Below are positions 15,504 through 24,438 of a stretch of DNA of 33,594 bases, piece by piece; the stretch's first letter is position 1, and each line of letters starts with the position of its first letter. Source of the stretch: Bacteroidales bacterium (GTDB taxonomy: Bacteria; Bacteroidota; Bacteroidia; Bacteroidales; P3); assembly GCA_016283175.1 (NCBI GenBank), contig JAEEMK010000055.1, forward strand, positions 1 to 33,594. The letters are read 5' to 3'. The translations under genes were made by a program, and so were the position numbers. The notes under the pieces were generated by a model, which searched no databases, had not been told where the DNA came from, and was given only the letters and a program-made list of their open reading frames with translations.

Positions 15504-16415
15504 ATGACAGAAATCTGGTCTGCAGTATTAGTCCTAAGCATTACTGGTGCCATCTTCGCAATGGTACTTTACTTTGTGGCACAGAAATTTAAGGTTGTTG
15601 AAGACCCTCTGATTGACGAGGTTGCCGAAGTCCTTCCCGGCGCCAACTGCGGCGGTTGCGGCAAGGCTGGCTGCCGTGCTATGGCCGAGGCTTTTGTGAA
15701 GCAAGGCAATATGGAAGGTCTAAGCTGTCCGGCCGGCGGTGCCGAGGTGGCCAAGAAGGTCGCCGCACTGCTGGGCTGCACCCCCGAGGAGAAAGAGCCC
15801 CAGGTGGCCGTGGTGCGCTGCAACGGCAGTTGTGCCAACGCCACTGCCAAGACCCACTACGACGGTCTGCAGGACTGCGCCTTTGCCAACAGTCTCTACA
15901 CCGGCGAAAGCGGATGTGCTTTCGGATGTCTGGGACTTGGCAACTGCTCGCGTGCTTGCCAGTTCGACGCTCTCTCTATCGACCCTGAAACCGGCCTGCC
16001 GGTAGTCAACGAAGACAAATGTGTGGCCTGCGGAGCCTGTGTGAAGGCCTGCCCGCGCGGCATTATCGAGCTACGCAACAAGGGTATGAAAAACCGCCGT
16101 GTTTTTGTTGCCTGCCGCAACAAGGAAAAAGGCGCCGACGCCCGCAAATCCTGCTCGGCAGCCTGCATAGGCTGCGGAAAATGCGCCAAGACCTGCCCCT
16201 TCGGTGCCATCACCGTAGAGAACAATTTGGCATACATCGACTTCAATGTCTGCAAGCTCTGCCGCAAGTGCGTGGCCGAATGCCCCACGGGTGCAATCCA
16301 CGCAGTCAATTTCCCGCCGAAGGTGGAACGTCCTGCCGCTCCGGCAGCACCGGCAGCAGAAGCTTCACAGCCTGCTACAGCAGAAGCCACAACCAATAAC
16401 ACAACTCAAGCTTAA
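15504..16415 (+). CDS. rnfB: Rnf complex iron-sulfur subunit RnfB
   Basis: RnfB is the ferredoxin-docking subunit of the ion-pumping ferredoxin:NAD+ oxidoreductase. The 303-residue protein has an N-terminal membrane anchor (about residues 5-26), then the Rnf-type cluster domain NCGGCGKAGCRAMAEA (Cys49, Cys52, Cys57 and Cys75). Further 4Fe-4S ferredoxin motifs follow: CVACGACVKACPRG, CIGCGKCAKTCPFG and CKLCRKCVAECPTG. The C-terminal 35 residues are a Pro/Ala-rich tail. It is the first gene of rnfBCDGE; rnfC starts 10 bases after its stop. Confidence 0.97.
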   Translation: MTEIWSAVLVLSITGAIFAMVLYFVAQKFKVVEDPLIDEVAEVLPGANCGGCGKAGCRAMAEAFVKQGNMEGLSCPAGGAEVAKKVAALLGCTPEEKEPQVAVVRCNGSCANATAKTHYDGLQDCAFANSLYTGESGCAFGCLGLGNCSRACQFDALSIDPETGLPVVNEDKCVACGACVKACPRGIIELRNKGMKNRRVFVACRNKEKGADARKSCSAACIGCGKCAKTCPFGAITVENNLAYIDFNVCKLCRKCVAECPTGAIHAVNFPPKVERPAAPAAPAAEASQPATAEATTNNTTQA

Positions 16416-16425
16416 ACCGACACGT

Positions 16426-17757
16426 ATGAAGACATTCGCTATGGGTGGTGTCCACCCCGAAGAGAACAAAATATCCACCTCCGCCGCCATCGAGGAATTC
16501 CCCCTGCCAAAAACAGCGGTGATACTGATGAACCAACATCTCGGCGCCCCTGCCACACCTTGTGTAGCTAAAGGCGACACCGTGAAAGTGGGACAGCTGA
16601 TAGGCAAAGCCGAGGCTTTTATGTGCGCCAACGTACATTCGCCCTTCAGCGGCACCGTGGCCAAGATAGACATCTGCAAAGATGCTTTCGGTCTGGCAAA
16701 ACCGGCAATATATATCAATGTTGAAGGCGACGAATGGGAAGAAAGCATCGACCGTACTCCCGACATCAAGCGCGAATGCAGCCTTGAGCCGAAAGAGATA
16801 GTCGACAAACTGAAAGCAATGGGTGTTGTCGGCCTTGGCGGCGCAACATTCCCGACCCATATCAAATATTCCATTGCCCCGGATAAAAAGGCTGAATATC
16901 TGATCATCAACGCAGTGGAATGCGAGCCATACCTAACCAGCGACCACCGCGTTATGATGGAACACGCCGAAGAGATATGCATAGGCGTCAGCATACTTCG
17001 CAAAGCTTTGGGCGTTCCCAATGCCTATATCGGCATAGAGAACAACAAGCCCGAGCCTATAGCTGTAATGAAAGCTATGGCTGCCAAGTTTGAAGGCATA
17101 ATAGTGGAGCCCTTGAAGGTTAAATACCCACAGGGTGCTGAAAAGCAACTCATCAACGCCATCACCGGCCGTCGCGTCCCGTCAGGCAAACTGCCAATCG
17201 ATGTTGGCTGCGTGGTGAGCAATGTTGGCACGGCTTATGCTGTTTATGAGGCAATCCAAAAGAACAAACCTCTTGTCGAAAACATCCTTACCGTCACGGG
17301 CAAAAAGCTTGAAAAACAGCACAACTATCACGTCCGCTTCGGCACTACCTACAACGATATCATTGCCCACGCTATGGGTACCCTGCCCGAAACAACGGGC
17401 AAGGTCATCAGCGGCGGCCCTATGATGGGCAAGGCTGTCAGCAACCTCGACGGTCCCACCACGAAAGGTGCCTCGAGCGTGCTGGTCATTGACGAGAGCG
17501 AGGCCAAGAGAGCCGAAGAGAGCAACTGCATACGCTGCGGCAAATGTATGAATGCCTGCCCGATGGGTCTGGAACCATATCTGTTCTCGGCACTGGTCAA
17601 GAACCGTCGCATCGAGGAAGCTGGCCAGCACAACATACTGGACTGCATCGAGTGTGGATGCTGCTTCTTCTCCTGCCCTGCCAACAAACCGCTGCTTGAC
17701 GAGATACGTCTCGGCAAGAACCTGTACCGCGGCATCCTGATGGCCAAAAAGAAATAA
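16426..17757 (+). CDS. rnfC: Rnf complex NADH-binding/iron-sulfur subunit RnfC
   Basis: The start MKTFAMGGVHPEENK (ATG 16426) is the family start; the same frame is open upstream only as a shadow inside rnfB. The 443-residue protein has an N-terminal barrel-like region, the flavin/NADH-site loop VGLGGATFPTHIKYS (about residues 136-150), an SLBB-like segment and two C-terminal 4Fe-4S motifs, CIRCGKCMNACPMG and CIECGCCFFSCP. It is peripheral on the cytoplasmic side, where it passes electrons to NAD+. Length is typical for Bacteroidota RnfC, without the long alanine/lysine tail of enterobacteria. Confidence 0.97.
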   Translation: MKTFAMGGVHPEENKISTSAAIEEFPLPKTAVILMNQHLGAPATPCVAKGDTVKVGQLIGKAEAFMCANVHSPFSGTVAKIDICKDAFGLAKPAIYINVEGDEWEESIDRTPDIKRECSLEPKEIVDKLKAMGVVGLGGATFPTHIKYSIAPDKKAEYLIINAVECEPYLTSDHRVMMEHAEEICIGVSILRKALGVPNAYIGIENNKPEPIAVMKAMAAKFEGIIVEPLKVKYPQGAEKQLINAITGRRVPSGKLPIDVGCVVSNVGTAYAVYEAIQKNKPLVENILTVTGKKLEKQHNYHVRFGTTYNDIIAHAMGTLPETTGKVISGGPMMGKAVSNLDGPTTKGASSVLVIDESEAKRAEESNCIRCGKCMNACPMGLEPYLFSALVKNRRIEEAGQHNILDCIECGCCFFSCPANKPLLDEIRLGKNLYRGILMAKKK

Positions 17758-17803
17758 CCTTATTAAGCAACTTATTATTTTTAGAATACAATAATATTAT
17801 AAT

Positions 17804-18778
17804 ATGAAACTGCTAAACGTATCCGGTTCGCCCCACGTCCACAGCGATGAATCCACCAAGAAAATTATGTGGCGTGTCAACCTGGCTTTGGTGCCAACAC
17901 TGATTGTCGCCATTGCATTTTTCGGACTCAACGCGCTGCTCATCAGCCTTATTTCCGTAGCCAGCTGCGTACTCTTTCAGTGGCTTATCGAGAAATTCCT
18001 TCTCAAGACCCCCAGCACCATTGGCGACGGCTCGGCAGTCGTCACCGGCCTTCTGCTGGCATTCAACGTGCCGGCCACACGCGAGATGATCCTTTTGGTA
18101 ATCATCGCCGCCCTCGTGGCAATAGGCATCGGCAAGATGAGTTTTGGCGGTCTTGGCAAGAACCCGTTCAACCCTGCTCTTGTGGGACGTGTGTTTATGC
18201 TTATCTCCTTCCCCGTACAGATGACAACCTGGCCTAAACCCGGCGACAATCTGTTCTCGATGGTCAGCGTACCCACCACCGATGCCACCACTGGTGCAAC
18301 CCCGCTGGGACTCATCAAAGAGAACGGTGTTCAGGCTGCAGGTCAGGTCTGGGACTACTTTATCGGTAACATAGGCGGCTCGCTTGGCGAGGTGTCGGCA
18401 CTGGCCATCCTTATAGGTGCCATCTACCTGCTTTGCCGTCGAATCATCAGCTGGCATATTCCCGTATCATTCATCGGCACAGCTTTCCTATTCAGCGGAA
18501 TACTGTGGCTCTGCGACAAGACGGCTTTTGTTGATCCTGTCACCACAATCCTAACCGGCGGCATTATGCTGGGTGCCTGCTTTATGGCAACCGATATGGT
18601 TACGTCGCCAATGACGAAAGCAGGACAGTTGGTATTCGGCTTTGGATGCGGTTTTCTGACCATCATCATCCGAAACTGGGGCAACTATCCCGAAGGCGTC
18701 AGCTTCGCTATACTGCTGATGAACTCCGTGACTCCGCTGCTTAACCGCTGGTTCAAACCCAAACGGTTCGCCAACTAA
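17804..18778 (+). CDS. rnfD: Rnf complex membrane subunit RnfD (covalent FMN)
   Basis: The 324-residue integral membrane protein belongs to the RnfD/NqrB family. The flavinylation motif is DATTGATPL; the FMN-bearing threonine is expected at Thr166. Conserved loops GKNPFNPALVGRVF and the C-terminal NSVTPLLNRW are present. It probably forms part of the ion path with RnfA, RnfE and RnfG. It follows rnfC after 46 AT-rich bases. Confidence 0.97.
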   Translation: MKLLNVSGSPHVHSDESTKKIMWRVNLALVPTLIVAIAFFGLNALLISLISVASCVLFQWLIEKFLLKTPSTIGDGSAVVTGLLLAFNVPATREMILLVIIAALVAIGIGKMSFGGLGKNPFNPALVGRVFMLISFPVQMTTWPKPGDNLFSMVSVPTTDATTGATPLGLIKENGVQAAGQVWDYFIGNIGGSLGEVSALAILIGAIYLLCRRIISWHIPVSFIGTAFLFSGILWLCDKTAFVDPVTTILTGGIMLGACFMATDMVTSPMTKAGQLVFGFGCGFLTIIIRNWGNYPEGVSFAILLMNSVTPLLNRWFKPKRFAN

Positions 18779-18784
18779 ACTAAA

Positions 18785-18839
18785 AACGTACTAAACGTAT
18801 CAACACAAAAACGTATAACGTATCAACATATCAACAATT
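18785..18839. repeat. Short direct repeats between rnfD and rnfG
   Basis: AACGTATCAACA occurs at 18794-18805 and 18817-18828, and the shorter AACGTA also at 18785-18790 and 18810-18815 in variant form. The tract ends ATCAACAATT directly before the rnfG ATG. It looks like slippage-type simple sequence. Confidence 0.75.
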
Positions 18840-19436
18840 ATGGCAAAGAAAGCAGAATCAACATTGAAGAATATGTTACTTTCGCTGACACTGATAGCGC
18901 TGGTGGCAAGCCTTGCCCTTGCACTGGTCAACAATGTCACGAAAGGCCCTATTGAAAAAGTCAATCAAGAAAAGATAGCCAACGCTGTGGCCAAAGTGCT
19001 TCCGGCTTATAAAGAATATACCATTGACACTGTGACCGTTCAGACCCCCAAGGGCGACGCACAGCTGGTGCGCTACACCGCTGTCAATGAGGCTGGTGAG
19101 ATGGTAGGCAAAGCCATCGAGTCGTTCGACGACAACGGTTTTGGAGGACGTCTATCAGCAATGGTAGGCTTTGACGCAGAAGGCAACATCAGCGGATATG
19201 AAATCCTTGCCTCTGCCGAAACTCCGGGTCTTGGTGCAAAGGCCGACAAATGGTTTCAGAAGGAAGGTAAAGGCAACGTTATCGGTATGAACCCCGAAGG
19301 CAACAACATCACTGTCAAGAAGGATGGTGGCGATGTGGATGCCATCACGGGCTCAACCATCACATCGCGCGCCTTCTGCCGCTTGGTTGCAACAGCATAC
19401 AACGCATTCAACAATGAGAAAGGAGAAGAACAATGA
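18840..19436 (+). CDS. rnfG: Rnf complex subunit RnfG (periplasmic, covalent FMN)
   Basis: The 198-residue protein has one N-terminal membrane segment (about residues 12-31) and a periplasmic FMN-binding domain. The motif DAITGSTITS (residues 167-176) holds the flavinylated threonine, Thr173. The substrate loop ASAETPGLGAKAD is typical of RnfG/NqrC. An ApbE-type flavin transferase, needed for FMN attachment, is not in the window. Its stop overlaps the rnfE ATG by four bases (ATGA, 19433-19436). Confidence 0.96.
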   Translation: MAKKAESTLKNMLLSLTLIALVASLALALVNNVTKGPIEKVNQEKIANAVAKVLPAYKEYTIDTVTVQTPKGDAQLVRYTAVNEAGEMVGKAIESFDDNGFGGRLSAMVGFDAEGNISGYEILASAETPGLGAKADKWFQKEGKGNVIGMNPEGNNITVKKDGGDVDAITGSTITSRAFCRLVATAYNAFNNEKGEEQ

Positions 19437-20026
19437 AAGCTAAAGATATAATCAAAAACGGACTTATCAAGGAAAACCCGACGTGGGTCCTTGTACTCGG
19501 TATGTGCCCCACCCTAGCCACAACAACGTCGGCAATCAACGGTCTCTGTATGGGTCTTGCCACAACTTTCGTGCTAATGATGTCCAACATCGTAATATCG
19601 TTGCTCAAGAGCGTGGTGCCTGACAAAGTTCGTATACCCTGCTTCATCGTGGTCATAGCCACATTCGTAACAATTGTCCAAATGGTTATGCAGGGATTTA
19701 TACCCGACTTGTATGCATCACTGGGTCTTTTCATTCCCTTAATTGTTGTCAATTGCATTGTACTGGGACGTGCCGAAGCTTTTGCCTCCAAGAATAACGT
19801 ATGGCATTCGTTCCTCGACGGTGTCTTTATGGGACTTGGCTTCACCTGGGCACTCACCCTTCTCGGCATTGTACGCGAAGCACTCGGAGCAGGCAGCTTC
19901 TTCGGTGTCAACTTTATTGGCGGTGCTGACGGTATGCTCCTCTTTATCCTTGCCCCTGGCGGTTTCATCTGCCTCGGTTTGCTTATGGCTCTTATCAATC
20001 ACATTCGTAGTAAATCAAGAAGTTAA
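19433..20026 (+). CDS. rnfE: Rnf complex membrane subunit RnfE
   Basis: The 197-residue protein has about six membrane segments. RnfE rather than RnfA identity follows from the start MKAKDIIKNGLIKENPTWV, the pair GMCPTLA and NCIVLGRAEAFA, and the following DG in FLDGVFMGLG. The two cysteines (near residues 25 and 109) match those that in known Rnf/Nqr structures help hold an intramembrane 2Fe-2S cluster shared with RnfA. It is translationally coupled to rnfG. The expected next gene, rnfA, is not present. Confidence 0.95.
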   Translation: MKAKDIIKNGLIKENPTWVLVLGMCPTLATTTSAINGLCMGLATTFVLMMSNIVISLLKSVVPDKVRIPCFIVVIATFVTIVQMVMQGFIPDLYASLGLFIPLIVVNCIVLGRAEAFASKNNVWHSFLDGVFMGLGFTWALTLLGIVREALGAGSFFGVNFIGGADGMLLFILAPGGFICLGLLMALINHIRSKSRS

Positions 20027-20112
20027 GATTTATTTAACATTTTTTATGAATCCTTTCCAAACTTTTTGACATCTTCGATGCACTATATAGGCAGAAAAAA
20101 AACACCAAAATT

Positions 20113-23100
20113 ATGAAAAGATACATTTTATTTTTAGGTTTTCTGATGGCATCAATGTTGGGCTTGGCACAGAACAACACCACAGTTGTTCTGGATCAGA
20201 CAACTAGTGGAAATACCTTTTCAATGGTAACAACCAACGAAAGCTATTTTCTCAATATCATTAGTCAAAACGACACAAATAACAAATATCTGGATGGTCC
20301 TTATAACTATTGGATTGTCATTGATTCCGGCAACTGTCCTCCACCCAATGGAATGAGTTTTTACTTTAATTCGTTCGACATTGTCCCTGGAGACACGTTG
20401 TTCATACACGACGGACCGTCTATCAATTCACCAATTCTTGTTGCCTGCAACAACACACTGAATCCACAAATTCAGACAACAATTTTCCCGTCACCGGCTA
20501 ACATTAGCGGTAAATTAACACTCCGATTCAAAACAAACGGAGACGGTGTTTCAGGTTCGGGCTTTTCAATTTCGGTGAATTGCCGTGACAAGTGCGAAAC
20601 CATCATTCCTGTCATCGATTCATTCTTTTACAAGACAAAGAATGGTGCAATTGTTGACACCGGTTATACACGTCCATTTACTCAGATTGACACAAACTGG
20701 AATGCCGACTCATCATCCTTCACTTTGGATACCGAGTATTTTACCGGTGTACATCTCTGTTTGGGCGAAGGTGTCATCTTCAACGGTCACGGTCAATACA
20801 CAAACTATTACGGCTATGGTCCGTCGGACATTTCCTCGATGTTCGAATGGCAGTTCGGTAACGGCGACGACTCTTCAGGCATCAACCTTACACACGTTCC
20901 CGCCAGATACCGCGACCTTGACTGCTATGATGTCACACTACGTGTAACAGACATCAAAGGTTGCAAATCAACTGTAATGGAATCTGTAAGAGTGCGAATT
21001 TCACAAAACCCCATAAAGACAATCTACGCTCTCAACCCGATTTGCACCACCGACTCAAACATCGTCAACATCGGTTATGACGGTGCCAATGCAACCATCA
21101 CAATGCAGTACCTCGAGTTTCAAAAAGCAAAATCGAGGACACTGGATTGCAGAACATTTATTCCCGACGGACCGAAGACAAATGGACAATGTGGTGACAA
21201 TGACCACTGTTTCAATGCGACAATAACTTTTGACGATTTTCCATCAGGCCGCGTTGTGCAGTCAGCCGAGGACATATGCTCAATATGTATCAATTTCGAG
21301 CACGAATTCCTTGGTGATATTGGTGGACGCCTCATATGTCCGACAAATCAGAAAGCCGTATTGTGGTATGGCTCAGCAGGTAGGGATCCTTTGCTGGATC
21401 TCAGTGATCCCAAAATCAAACAAGGTATGTACGGCGGTAGCAGTATGTATACAGGTATTCCCTATGGCGGTGATTCTCACCACACATATGACGAAAAATG
21501 CTCCGGCAGTGGCGTTGCCGGCCATGACTATTGCGACTCAATATGCAATATGTATGGCGAAGGATATGATTACTGTTTCTCTCACAACGGAGACTATATG
21601 CTGCAGGATGGTTCATTATGCAACAAAACAGATCCTACACCAAACAACTATTTCTGCTACTATAACGACAATGCAATAAATATTCAACATTACAACTTTA
21701 TGACAATTCCTGCACCATATGCTCAAGCAGGACAAACGGCAACTGACAAAAGTGCAACAACGAGAACGCCCAGTGTTCACGATGCCAAACAGGGATATTA
21801 TCTTCCTGCTTCTGACTTCAGCGAGCTGGTTGGATGCCCTCTCAATGGAGACTGGACAGTCCAGATCTGCGACAACTGGTCATCTGACAACGGTTGGATT
21901 TTTTCCTGGTCGCTTGACTTCTGCGGCATCAGTGCCGGTGGCGGATGCGAATACCAAGTGGGTATCGACAGCGTTATCTGGACACCTGACTCGGCATACG
22001 GTGATTTCGACCTCGGCCATTGGCGTGGTCTCAACATCGACCAAAGCACCCCCACACGCTCGGTCATAACCGCTCACGACACTGCTGGTTATTTCCCAAT
22101 CAATGTGAGCATCTACGATGAATTTGGTTGCCGCTGGGATACCACCACCTCAATATGGTCAGTATGGTCTCCAACCCCCGAACTAGGTGCCGACATCCTT
22201 ATATGCGATATAGACACAGTAATACTTGATGCCAAGGATGTACACACAGACAGTACCAACCAGACATTCAAATGGGAACCATTTGGACAAACAACAGACA
22301 CAGTCATTACACGTCCTATGATGGGTTCTTCGACACTCTATACCGTTGAAGTTGAAAACAACGAACAACATATTACTTGTAAAACCCGCGACTCGGTGCG
22401 TGTCAACATTAACCACCAACCACTACCAAACTTCGACCCAGGAGTTTACCCGCTTGAAGGCTGTGAACCATACACAATCCATTTTGAAAACACCTCTCAG
22501 TACGGTTATCATTACTTCTGGGATTTCGGCGACGGCGACACATCTAACCTCGAAAGCCCGACACACACATACGGTACAGGTCAATACAACTTCAGATACA
22601 TTGTACGTAGCGAATTTGGATGCGTCGACTCGCTCGTATACACCGACCTTGTAACGGTATATTCAAGCCCCGTGGCACAGTTCTCCTGGGAACCGATGAA
22701 CCCCACCGTAATGCATCCTTCAGTAACATTCCACAACCTAACTATTCCCCAATCCGACGACAACAACTACTACTGGGAAATCCAGTACGATCGAGACAAC
22801 CACGTGTCCTATCACACTCTAACCGATGTAAACCCAACATTCGAATGGGAAACTGACGGTGAAGACATATCAGGCAACTATGTGGCACGTCTTATCGCAA
22901 TGACCAAAAACCTTGGACCCAGCGGCAATATCGTCGAATGCCGCGACACCATCGAGAACAGCATTCTGTTAGTCAACGACTTTCTGCAGTTTCCCAATGC
23001 TATTACGCCAAACGGTGACGGTGTCAACGACAAATTCATCATCCGTAACCTCATAGAAGGTCTTGGATATCCCAACAACTCGCTGGCCGTATACGACCGC

Positions 23101-23262
23101 TGGGGTAAACGCATCTTCTACAAAGAGAACATCTCAAAGGAAGAAGATTTCTGGGATCCAGCTGCTGACAACACACCCACAGGCACCTATTTCTGGCGTT
23201 TTACAGGAAAAGGATACCTTGGCGACATTCAGCGCAACGGTGTTGTGGAAATTATCAAATAA
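20113..23262 (+). CDS. Large secreted multi-domain protein with T9SS type B (gliding motility-associated) C-terminal domain
   Basis: The 1049-residue protein begins with a signal peptide (about 1-19, ending GLAQ). Residues about 30-158 look like a CUB domain (NYWIVIDSG, LFIHDGPS). A PKD module lies at about 205-295 (FEWQFGNGDDSS), a proprotein-convertase P-domain-like region at about 367-620 (GCPLNGDWTVQICDNW), and another PKD module at about 780-860 (YFWDFGDGDTSN). The last 90 residues are a type B sorting domain: FPNAITPNGDGVNDKF, VYDRWGKRIF and PTGTYFWRF. Export by T9SS to the surface or medium is expected. No catalytic domain was seen; adhesion or structure is the likely role. It lies 86 bases after rnfE and has its own terminator. 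Confidence 0.9.
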   Translation: MKRYILFLGFLMASMLGLAQNNTTVVLDQTTSGNTFSMVTTNESYFLNIISQNDTNNKYLDGPYNYWIVIDSGNCPPPNGMSFYFNSFDIVPGDTLFIHDGPSINSPILVACNNTLNPQIQTTIFPSPANISGKLTLRFKTNGDGVSGSGFSISVNCRDKCETIIPVIDSFFYKTKNGAIVDTGYTRPFTQIDTNWNADSSSFTLDTEYFTGVHLCLGEGVIFNGHGQYTNYYGYGPSDISSMFEWQFGNGDDSSGINLTHVPARYRDLDCYDVTLRVTDIKGCKSTVMESVRVRISQNPIKTIYALNPICTTDSNIVNIGYDGANATITMQYLEFQKAKSRTLDCRTFIPDGPKTNGQCGDNDHCFNATITFDDFPSGRVVQSAEDICSICINFEHEFLGDIGGRLICPTNQKAVLWYGSAGRDPLLDLSDPKIKQGMYGGSSMYTGIPYGGDSHHTYDEKCSGSGVAGHDYCDSICNMYGEGYDYCFSHNGDYMLQDGSLCNKTDPTPNNYFCYYNDNAINIQHYNFMTIPAPYAQAGQTATDKSATTRTPSVHDAKQGYYLPASDFSELVGCPLNGDWTVQICDNWSSDNGWIFSWSLDFCGISAGGGCEYQVGIDSVIWTPDSAYGDFDLGHWRGLNIDQSTPTRSVITAHDTAGYFPINVSIYDEFGCRWDTTTSIWSVWSPTPELGADILICDIDTVILDAKDVHTDSTNQTFKWEPFGQTTDTVITRPMMGSSTLYTVEVENNEQHITCKTRDSVRVNINHQPLPNFDPGVYPLEGCEPYTIHFENTSQYGYHYFWDFGDGDTSNLESPTHTYGTGQYNFRYIVRSEFGCVDSLVYTDLVTVYSSPVAQFSWEPMNPTVMHPSVTFHNLTIPQSDDNNYYWEIQYDRDNHVSYHTLTDVNPTFEWETDGEDISGNYVARLIAMTKNLGPSGNIVECRDTIENSILLVNDFLQFPNAITPNGDGVNDKFIIRNLIEGLGYPNNSLAVYDRWGKRIFYKENISKEEDFWDPAADNTPTGTYFWRFTGKGYLGDIQRNGVVEIIK

Positions 23263-23285
23263 AACTTGATCGTCATAATTCATAG

Positions 23286-23322
23286 AAAAGGACTCTCCAC
23301 TACGGAGAGCCTTTTCTTTTTT
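23286..23322 (+). terminator. Rho-independent terminator of the T9SS surface protein gene
   Basis: Arms AAAAGG-A-CTCTCC and GGAGAGCCTTTT (one bulged A, ACTAC loop) are followed by CTTTTTT. It begins 24 bases after the stop codon. Confidence 0.93.
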
Positions 23323-23506
23323 CAATGGATTATTATTACGAAAGAAGATTGTATTGTATAATATTATTACGACAAATTTTCAAGCCATCAAGCAACAGCA
23401 GTAGTAATATGGCTAGAAAAGTGCAACTCACACCTGACTGTCTCTCCCCTAAAAGATGATGGATTATACAGCACGGTAGTTCTCATCACATTGACGATAC
23501 GTTATT
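23323..23506. other. Convergent intergenic spacer
   Basis: AT-rich DNA between two terminators facing each other. No gene or regulatory element was recognised. Confidence 0.6.
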
Positions 23507-23547
23507 AATAACAAACCCCGCACTTTATTAGTACGGGGTTTGTTATT
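23507..23547 (-). terminator. Likely terminator after the anti-sigma-like T9SS gene
   Basis: A perfect 14-bp stem (23507-23520 with 23534-23547) encloses a 13-base loop; its outer part is AT-rich (TTTGTTATT on either strand). It lies 16 bases after the stop of the minus-strand gene. The U-run behind it is weak, so it may work in both directions. Confidence 0.7.
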
Positions 23548-23562
23548 CTTGTGTCATAAAAA

Positions 23563-24432
23563 CTATCTTACTAACGTCACTGTGCCTTTCTTATGCTGAA
23601 GTCCTTTAGAGGCATCATTGAGTTCAATAATATAGACGTAAGTTCCCATCGGTTGAGCGTGCCCATTGTACGTGCCGTCCCAACCTGCGTTTATATCCTT
23701 GCTATGGTATACTTGACGACCGTTGCGCGAATAGATGAAAATCTCGTATGAAAGGATGTTGGAGCCATTGTTGGGAAACACCTTGAACTGACGGATCTCG
23801 TCATTCAAAGGGTCGTCTGGAGCAAAAGCATTAGGAATCCAGACCACCAAATCATCGGCAACGGCCTTATGCTGCTGTATTTTGCTCTGCTGTTTTTCTT
23901 CCTTTTTTCTCACCGGCTCAATTGTTGGCAGCATATCGGTGACAGCATTCTTTTCAGTAGAAGTCTTCACCTCATTCTTAATAACAGGCAAAGTCTCTTT
24001 GGATTCAATAGTCTGTACGACCTCATTCACCACAGGAGTTACATAATCAAATCCAGAAACGTCATTCTCTTCGAGTTTCTCTTCAATGGCAGCTTGGCTT
24101 TCCCTTTCTTTTGTGACTTGCTGCACAACTTCTGATGTTACGTTCTCCACAACGGCTACGTTTTCAGTTGCATCTGTTTGAGCCAACTGTATATTTTCGA
24201 CAAGAACAGCATTGTTTTCAGCAACAAGATCAGCACTGCCGTTGCGTCCAAGAACAAAGATCAAGGCAGCACCAATAATGGCAACAGCCGAAAGGGCGAC
24301 ACCACTGCGACGGACAATGGCACGTTTCTTCATAGTATCATTAATCGATTGCCATACTCTTTCGTCTGGCTGCTGCGTGTAATTCTTAAATTTATCTTTC
24401 AATTCACTCATAATATCAATAAAGTTATTCAT
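23563..24432 (-). CDS. Single-pass membrane protein with anti-sigma-like N-terminus and T9SS type B/gliding C-terminal domain
   Basis: The 289-residue protein has a short charged N-terminus (about 1-42, including FKNYTQQPDERVWQSIND), one membrane segment at about 44-62 (GVALSAVAIIGAALIFVLG), a long Val/Glu/Lys-rich linker, and a C-terminal domain at about 195-289 that matches the gliding motility-associated domain: WIPNAFAPDDPLNDE, IYSRNGRQVY, WDGTYNGHAQPMGTYVY and KKGTVTLVR. The start at 24430-24432 leaves six bases to the sigma factor gene; an alternative ATG lies 21 bases further in. Position and N-terminus suggest an anti-sigma factor, but it lacks the zinc HX3CX2C motif. The C-terminal domain would sit in the periplasm. 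Confidence 0.8.
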   Translation of the reverse strand: MNNFIDIMSELKDKFKNYTQQPDERVWQSINDTMKKRAIVRRSGVALSAVAIIGAALIFVLGRNGSADLVAENNAVLVENIQLAQTDATENVAVVENVTSEVVQQVTKERESQAAIEEKLEENDVSGFDYVTPVVNEVVQTIESKETLPVIKNEVKTSTEKNAVTDMLPTIEPVRKKEEKQQSKIQQHKAVADDLVVWIPNAFAPDDPLNDEIRQFKVFPNNGSNILSYEIFIYSRNGRQVYHSKDINAGWDGTYNGHAQPMGTYVYIIELNDASKGLQHKKGTVTLVR

Positions 24433-24438
24433 TTAATT

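Noticed and set aside
16365-17021. 218-codon minus-strand frame opposite rnfC
   Set aside because: Antisense shadow of the rnfB/rnfC coding frames, without start context or family.
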